Origin: Thermomonas sp. XSG
GTDB lineage: Bacteria > Pseudomonadota > Gammaproteobacteria > Xanthomonadales > Xanthomonadaceae
Reading direction: 5' to 3'
Assembly: GCF_014678725.1 (NCBI RefSeq)
Contig: NZ_CP061497.1
Location: forward strand, 310,001-374,000
Length of the DNA: 64,000 nt
Shown: positions 58,619 to 64,000 of the stretch, one piece after another
Layout: the number at the start of each line of letters is the position of its first letter
Numbering within the stretch: the stretch's first letter is position 1
Translations under genes and position numbers: made by a program
The notes under the pieces: model-generated
What the model was told of the DNA's origin: nothing
Databases searched by the model: none
Seen by the model: only the letters and a program-made list of their open reading frames with translations

Positions 58619-61024
58619 TCAACGGGGCGGCAGGATCGCAAAACGCAGGCTGTCCCAGGCACCGCTGTCGGCCAGCGCGGTGAGTTCGTGCCGGCCCGGC
58701 TCCGCGAACTCCCGAAGCAGCGGGCGCGCACCTTTGGTTTCGCCGATCCAGCGCCCATCCAGCAACCACTGCACCCGGGTGCTGGCGCCCAGCGCACGCA
58801 GCGAGAGCCGCACCCCGCGCGCACTGCCCGGCGCCGCGGCAAGCGCCGCGCCATCGTTGAGTCCTTCGATGCGCAGGGTTTCCAGCGCACCGCGGCCATC
58901 GTCGGCGCAGTCCGTGGCCAGCGGCGGCAGGCTCGCCGCCGCCCGCCATGCTGACGGCAGCCACGGCATCGCCAGCGCCGGCCAGCGTGCGATCTGCCTC
59001 TCCTGCGCGGCATGCGGCAAGCGGCAGTCGGCCGACAACCGGCGTCCGCTGCCGGCGTCCACTTCGAAGCGTTCGATGCCGGCGCTCCACAACCGCGCCT
59101 GACGCTCCGGCAGGGTCGGCGGCACCATCCCGTCCAGCGTCCAGGCCTCGCGCCGGTGCTGGCACAGCGCCTCCGGCTGCGCGGCGGCGGCAGTGCCCAG
59201 CGGCCAGCAGATCCCGGTTTCCGCCACGCTGGCCGGCATCGGCACGCGCCGTGCGTCGCCTGGCGCGCGCGGCAGGCTGTCGATCACTTCGAACAGCAGC
59301 GGCAGTGCGGTAACCGCGCCGTACTGGCCGGGCAGCGGCGTGCCGTCCGGCCGCCCCACCCAGACACCCACGCTGTAACGCGGGGTGGCACCGATCGCCC
59401 AGGCGTCGCGGAAGCCGTAGCTGGTGCCGGTCTTCCACGCCACCTGTGGCCGCCGGTCCGTGTCGAACATGCCCTCGGCCTCGCCGGGACGCGGATTGGC
59501 GGCGAGGATCTCGCGCACGATCCAGGCCGCGCCGGGCGACAGCAGGCGGCGCTCGAGCTTCGGCGCATCGCCGGTGTAGCGCACACGCCCGGCGATGCCG
59601 CCACGCTGCAGGGCGGCAAAGGCGCCAACCAGGTCTTCCAGCCGCGCGCCGGTGCCGCCGAGGATCATCGACAGGTTCGGCGCCGCCCCGCGCGGAAAAC
59701 GCAGCGCGATGCCCGCATGCTCCAGCCGCGCAGCGAAGCGCGCCGGGCCCACCCGGTCCAGCAGGTCCACCGCCGGCACGTTGAGCGACAGCCGCAGCGC
59801 CTCGGCGACGCTGACCGGGCCGTTGAAGGCGGTATCGAAATTGGACGGCCGGTAGCCGTCGAAGGACTGCGGCGCATCGACCAGCAGGCTTTCCGAATGC
59901 ACGAGCCCATCGTCCAGCGCCATCCCGTACAGGAACGGCTTGAGCGTCGAACCGGGCGAGCGCCAGGCCTGCACCATGTCGACATGCCCCAGCCGCGCCT
60001 TGTCGGCAAACGCCACCGAACCGACGTAAGCGCGAGCCTCCAGGCTGGCGTTGTCGACCACCAGCAGCGCCGCCGAGGTCCGCGGCGGCAGGCCAGAGAA
60101 GTACGCGGCGACCCGCTCCTCCAGCGCACGCTGCAGCGCCGGCTCCAGGGTGGACACGATGCGGCGGGCATCCGGCTGCGCGGCATGCAGGCGCTGCGCC
60201 AGCAGTGCGGCATCCATCGGCGTGCGCAGGCGCCGCGACACCACGTTCTCGATGCGCGCATCGTCCACCTGCGCGCGTGTCCACACGCCGCGCGCGGCCA
60301 TCCGCGCCAGCAGCTTGTCGCGCGCCGCCTGCGCGGCATCCGGGTAGCGGTCCGGCCGCAGCCGGCTGGGCGCCTGCGGCAGCACCGCCAGCAGCGCCGC
60401 TTCGGCATGCGACAGCTTTGATGCCGGCTTGCCCAGATAGGCCCAGCTGGCGGCTTCCACGCCCTCGATGGTGCCGCCGAACGGCGCGCGCTCCAGGTAC
60501 AGGGTGAGGATCCCGCGCTTGGACAGGTGCGCTTCCAGCTGCAGCGCGCGCAGCAGCTGCCGCAGCTTGCCGGCGGCGCTGCGGGTGCGCGCGCCGTGCA
60601 GGCCCGGATCGATGATCCGCGCCACCTGCATGGTCAGGGTGGAGCCGCCGGAGACGATGCGGCGGTTGCCCAGCACCTGCGCGCCGGCGCGCAGCATCGC
60701 CACCGGGTTGACGCCGGGATGGCGCCAGAACCAGCGGTCCTCGTAGCCCAGCAACGCCTGCACGTACAGCGGCGACACCTGCTCCGGCGTGGCCGGATAG
60801 CGCCAGACGCCGCCGGCATCGGCAAACGCGCGCAGCGGGCTGCCGTCGCGGGCGGTCACCACGGTCGCGGCGTCACGGCGGCTGGGCAGCGGCAGCGGGA
60901 AGGCGACGTCGAGCAACAGCAAGCCGACCAGCAGGGCCACCGTGCCCCAACGCAGCCAGGGCAGCAGCGCGCGCAGGGCACCGCGGAGCCGGCGGATCCG
61001 CTGACCGGGAAGTGCGTGCGTCAC
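58619..61024 (-). CDS. pbpC: Penicillin-binding protein 1C
   Basis: 801 residues. One N-terminal membrane helix (about 25-45) is followed by a GT51 glycosyltransferase domain (EDRWFWRHPGVNP, GGSTLTMQVARI), then a transpeptidase domain with active Ser in SPGSTLKPF, SLNVPAVD, and KTGTSYGFRDAW. The C-terminal PBP1C-specific beta domain covers the last roughly 90 residues. It polymerises peptidoglycan and is the usual genetic partner of periplasmic alpha-2-macroglobulin. The alpha-2-macroglobulin gene lies directly upstream, 29 bp away. Confidence 0.95.
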   Translation of the reverse strand: MTHALPGQRIRRLRGALRALLPWLRWGTVALLVGLLLLDVAFPLPLPSRRDAATVVTARDGSPLRAFADAGGVWRYPATPEQVSPLYVQALLGYEDRWFWRHPGVNPVAMLRAGAQVLGNRRIVSGGSTLTMQVARIIDPGLHGARTRSAAGKLRQLLRALQLEAHLSKRGILTLYLERAPFGGTIEGVEAASWAYLGKPASKLSHAEAALLAVLPQAPSRLRPDRYPDAAQAARDKLLARMAARGVWTRAQVDDARIENVVSRRLRTPMDAALLAQRLHAAQPDARRIVSTLEPALQRALEERVAAYFSGLPPRTSAALLVVDNASLEARAYVGSVAFADKARLGHVDMVQAWRSPGSTLKPFLYGMALDDGLVHSESLLVDAPQSFDGYRPSNFDTAFNGPVSVAEALRLSLNVPAVDLLDRVGPARFAARLEHAGIALRFPRGAAPNLSMILGGTGARLEDLVGAFAALQRGGIAGRVRYTGDAPKLERRLLSPGAAWIVREILAANPRPGEAEGMFDTDRRPQVAWKTGTSYGFRDAWAIGATPRYSVGVWVGRPDGTPLPGQYGAVTALPLLFEVIDSLPRAPGDARRVPMPASVAETGICWPLGTAAAAQPEALCQHRREAWTLDGMVPPTLPERQARLWSAGIERFEVDAGSGRRLSADCRLPHAAQERQIARWPALAMPWLPSAWRAAASLPPLATDCADDGRGALETLRIEGLNDGAALAAAPGSARGVRLSLRALGASTRVQWLLDGRWIGETKGARPLLREFAEPGRHELTALADSGAWDSLRFAILPPR

Positions 61025-61053
61025 GCCTTACGCCCCGCCGCGCGCGCCCCGCC

Positions 61054-64000
61054 TCACGGCTGCACCACCGTGATCCGCTCCGGCACGGCTCTGCCCACGC
61101 CGCGCAGGTCCGGACGGTACATGTCCTCCACCAGCGGCGGCGGCACTGTGTAGTTGCCGGGGGTGACCGCGCGCACGAGGTAGAACACCTTGGCGGTGCT
61201 GCCCGCGTCCAGCTTGAGCGCCGCCACGTAACGGTCGTCGCGGAACTCCTCGTGGCGCAGGTTGGCGCTGTCCCCACGCTCGCCGATGCCGATGCCGTCC
61301 ACCACCACCTCGGCCCATTGCTTGGCGTCACCCAGGTTGAAGTTCTCGATCTCCAGCCCCGCCGGCAGCAGGTCGGTCAGCAGCGCGTCGGGCATGTCGC
61401 GGTCGGCGGTGACGGCAACCCGCACGATCAGCGCCTCGCCTTCCTTCAACGCTCGCGGCGCCCACGGCTTGCCGTCGGTGCCGAACAGCGCCCGCTCGAC
61501 CTTGATCACGCTGGCATCCGGCGCAGGCGCGGCGCGCGGCACGCCGGCCACCTCGAGGCTGGCGTAGAACGGCGGCTCGCCGGCCGGCAGGAAGCGCAGG
61601 CCCTTGGCCAGGGTGGCGTAATCGACGTCGCGGGCAAAGCTGCGCGCCTTGGCGATGGCTTCCTCGGTGCCGCCGCTGGCCAGCTTGCCGGCCACTTCCT
61701 TCTTCACGTCCATCAGCAGCGCCTTGCCCAGCCGCGCCAGCGCGATCTGTTCCTGCGTGCTCAGCCAGAACCACGACGATGCGCGGCGGCGCGCGTCCAG
61801 TTCGCGGCTAACCTCGATCACCTTGGCGTCAAAGGCCGGGGCGGCGTAACCGCGCTCGTGGGTCATCGCGATCATCAGCGCCAAGTCGCGCAGCGGCGTG
61901 CCGTAGTCACCCAGCCAGTCGTGGCGGTCGCCCTCGAAGGCGAAACCGGCGGCAATCGCCTTGCCGCCGCGCACCTTGTCGCCCTGCATCGACAGCGCCA
62001 GCCCGAGGTGCACCAGCGGCAGCCCCTTCAGCGCCTGCTTGCGGTCGTTGTCGTACAGCGCCCGCAGCGTTCCCAGCGGCGCGCGGTTGACCCGCGCCAG
62101 CACATAGCCGGCATGCGCCTGGTAGGCGAACTTGAGGTACTGCCGGTGGCTGCGCCCGTAGAACTCGTTGCCACCGGACAGCAGGTCCTCGCTGAGCCGC
62201 TGCAGCGCCTTCTGCAGCACCGCCTCGGGCACCACGAAGCCGGCCTGGCGCGCGTCCAGCAGGAACTCGGCGATGTACGGCGTCAGCAGCGGATCGACGT
62301 TGTCATCATCACCCCACATCGAGAAATGGCCGTTGCCCGCCTGCATCGACGCCAGCCGGCCGAACGCGCCCTCCATCCGCGCGCGCCGCTTGCCGGCGTC
62401 CAGCCCGGCCACGCCGAAGCGCCGGGCGGTTTCCGCATCCAGCGCCAGCGCCGCGTAACCCTTGCTGGTGGTCTGCTCGGCACAGCCATAGGGATAGTCC
62501 AGCGCGCCCTTCAGCGCGGCGCCGAACGGGATCGGCGGCAGCGCGCTGACCAGCATGCGCGCACGCACCGAACCCGGCAGCAGCCCCTCGGCAAGGCCGG
62601 CATCCATCGACGCCGCTTCGCCCGCGCCCAGCACCTGCGTGCGCGAGCGCAGCACCTGCGGCCACGCTGCACGCACCGGCAGGTCGTACTTGCGGTCCAC
62701 CTTGAAGCCGTTGCCGTCCACCCGCACCCGCACCTGCGCCATGCCGTAGCCTTCCTGCGCGGTGAGCGGGAAACTCAGCGTAGACTTGGCCTCGCTGCCC
62801 AGCGTGAGCGTGCGACTGGCCTCACCGATCGCGGCAGGCCCGATCCCGTCCAGCTTCACCTTGAACGCGCCGGCCTTGCCGGTGAAGTTGGTGATGTCCA
62901 GGCTGACCATGCCGCGATCACCCGGCGCCATCGCCCGCGGCATGCTGGCCTCGGCCACGATCGGCGCGCGCACCACCACTTCGGCATCACGATTGCCGTA
63001 CTGCGCATCGGCATAGACCAGCGCCGACACCCGCAGGGTGCCGTTGAAATCCGGCACCGGCAGCGACACGCGCGCGGTGCCCCTGGCGTCCAGCTTCACC
63101 GGCCCGGAGAACAGGTCCACCGTCTGCACCCGCGCGGTCGGCCGCCGCGCCTGCGGCAGCGCGGCCAGCGCCATGTCGCCACCGAAGCGCAGCTTGGCGA
63201 TACCACCGTCGAAACTCTCGATGACCCGGCCATAGATGTCGTACGCGTCCACGCCCAGGCGGCGCTGGGCGAAGAAGTGCGCGCCGGCATCCGGCACCGG
63301 GAAGCGGGTGATGTTGAGGATGCCGACATCCACTGCCGACACCGTGGCATAGGCCGTCTTGCCGGCCAGCTGCGGCGCGCTCAGCGTGACCTGCAGCGGC
63401 TGCTGCGGGCGCACCTGTTTCTTCACCGCCAGGCCCACGGCGACGCGGCGGTCACGCCGATCCATCGGCACGAACGCCTCGCCCACCGCCCGCGCGGGGG
63501 TGATCTTGCTGGCCGCGCTGCCGCCACGGAACACCAGCGCGGTCACGTACACGTCGTGGCGCTCCCAGTCCTGCGTCACCGGGATTTCCACCACGGTGCC
63601 CGGCTTCACGTCCACCGACTGCACGAACAGCATGCGGTCGCTTTCCACCATCACCAAGCCCTTGCCGGCATGCGGCGGCGTCAGGGTGACCTTCAGCTTG
63701 TCGCCGGCGCGATAGGCGGTCTTGTCCAGCGCCAGCTTGACCTTGTCGGGGCGCGCGTCCAGTCCGCGGTTCTCGTCGCCCCAGCCCCAGCCGGCGCGGA
63801 ACGGATAGCGCATGGTCAGCCTGGTCGCCGGATCGAACACCTCCAGCCGGTAGTCGCCCCACTCCACCGGAAAGTCGATGCGCGCCGCGGTGGCGCCGGC
63901 GTCGATGCTGCGCGTCTCCACGGTCTGGAAGCGACGGGTGAAATCGTGGCGCCAGCCGCTGTCCTCGTCGTGGCTCCAGTGGTAGTCGCGGAGTTCGCGC
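61054..64000 (-). CDS. Bacterial alpha-2-macroglobulin family protein, N-terminal part beyond the window
   Basis: At least 982 residues are visible and the frame is open to the right edge, so the start is missing; a GTG at 63921 is internal. The thioester region reads PYGCAEQTTSKGYAAL, a CxEQ thioester motif, followed by the all-helical thioester domain with IAEFLLDARQAGF and GNGHFSMWGDDD. The preceding sequence is beta-sandwich macroglobulin domains (ALPQARRPTARVQTVDLFSG). Such proteins sit in the periplasm, trap attacking proteases and are paired with PBP1C for wall repair. The C-terminus is here; expected family length is well over 1500. Confidence 0.92.
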   Translation of the reverse strand, partial: RELRDYHWSHDEDSGWRHDFTRRFQTVETRSIDAGATAARIDFPVEWGDYRLEVFDPATRLTMRYPFRAGWGWGDENRGLDARPDKVKLALDKTAYRAGDKLKVTLTPPHAGKGLVMVESDRMLFVQSVDVKPGTVVEIPVTQDWERHDVYVTALVFRGGSAASKITPARAVGEAFVPMDRRDRRVAVGLAVKKQVRPQQPLQVTLSAPQLAGKTAYATVSAVDVGILNITRFPVPDAGAHFFAQRRLGVDAYDIYGRVIESFDGGIAKLRFGGDMALAALPQARRPTARVQTVDLFSGPVKLDARGTARVSLPVPDFNGTLRVSALVYADAQYGNRDAEVVVRAPIVAEASMPRAMAPGDRGMVSLDITNFTGKAGAFKVKLDGIGPAAIGEASRTLTLGSEAKSTLSFPLTAQEGYGMAQVRVRVDGNGFKVDRKYDLPVRAAWPQVLRSRTQVLGAGEAASMDAGLAEGLLPGSVRARMLVSALPPIPFGAALKGALDYPYGCAEQTTSKGYAALALDAETARRFGVAGLDAGKRRARMEGAFGRLASMQAGNGHFSMWGDDDNVDPLLTPYIAEFLLDARQAGFVVPEAVLQKALQRLSEDLLSGGNEFYGRSHRQYLKFAYQAHAGYVLARVNRAPLGTLRALYDNDRKQALKGLPLVHLGLALSMQGDKVRGGKAIAAGFAFEGDRHDWLGDYGTPLRDLALMIAMTHERGYAAPAFDAKVIEVSRELDARRRASSWFWLSTQEQIALARLGKALLMDVKKEVAGKLASGGTEEAIAKARSFARDVDYATLAKGLRFLPAGEPPFYASLEVAGVPRAAPAPDASVIKVERALFGTDGKPWAPRALKEGEALIVRVAVTADRDMPDALLTDLLPAGLEIENFNLGDAKQWAEVVVDGIGIGERGDSANLRHEEFRDDRYVAALKLDAGSTAKVFYLVRAVTPGNYTVPPPLVEDMYRPDLRGVGRAVPERITVVQP

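Overview
The window comes from a GC-rich gammaproteobacterial chromosome, most likely a Xanthomonadaceae member of the Lysobacter/Luteimonas/Thermomonas type. The evidence is very high GC at third codon positions, a class III PHA synthase (PhaC plus PhaE), a leucine dehydrogenase/isovaleryl-CoA dehydrogenase pair, a subclass B3 beta-lactamase and RoxA. Family calls rest on motifs read from the translations. No database search was run.

Layout. 1-3.4 kb: the end of a ChaN-like haem protein, then leucine dehydrogenase and isovaleryl-CoA dehydrogenase (leucine catabolism). 3.4-10.7 kb (minus strand): a cyclic-di-GMP run of two paralogous membrane diguanylate cyclases and a GGDEF-EAL protein, then a NarL-type kinase/regulator pair. 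10.8-28.8 kb (plus strand): a chemosensory region with four large chemoreceptors, CheW, an OprO/P-type porin, a GAF-PAS-GGDEF-EAL protein, CheR, CheD, CheB and a short receptor-like protein. CheA and CheY are not here. 29-35.8 kb: a polyhydroxybutyrate region with PhaC, PhaE, PssA, a 3HB-oligomer hydrolase and, divergently, 3-hydroxybutyrate dehydrogenase plus an orphan response regulator.

35.8-36.2 kb is non-coding and holds three copies of a 47-48 bp module. Each copy contains a perfect DnaA box (TTATCCACA) and an inverted near-box, spaced 139 and 136 bp apart. It is the strongest candidate here for an undescribed functional element. 36.2-41 kb: alcohol dehydrogenase, Nudix hydrolase, an unrecognised coiled-coil protein, tRNA-Ser(TGA) with a partial repeat of its 3' end (a possible integration scar), and a divergent LysR/azoreductase pair. 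41-48.8 kb: serS, a TonB-like protein, fumC, then purB, a B3 metallo-beta-lactamase, roxA and a small protein in one tightly packed transcription unit.

48.8-54.5 kb: the complete 2-oxoglutarate dehydrogenase operon sucA-sucB-lpd, closed by a good terminator. 54.6-57 kb: a DUF3147-like membrane protein, a LOG-family hydrolase, an AcuI-type reductase and a PilH-like regulator. 57-64 kb: a long perfect palindrome, a CbpA-type co-chaperone, a Prx5-type peroxiredoxin, PBP1C and a bacterial alpha-2-macroglobulin that runs off the right edge.

The chemosensory and c-di-GMP genes interdigitate: an EAL protein overlaps cheR by 8 bp and all its neighbours are translationally coupled. Most intergenic gaps carry inverted repeats that act, or could act, as terminators or operators.
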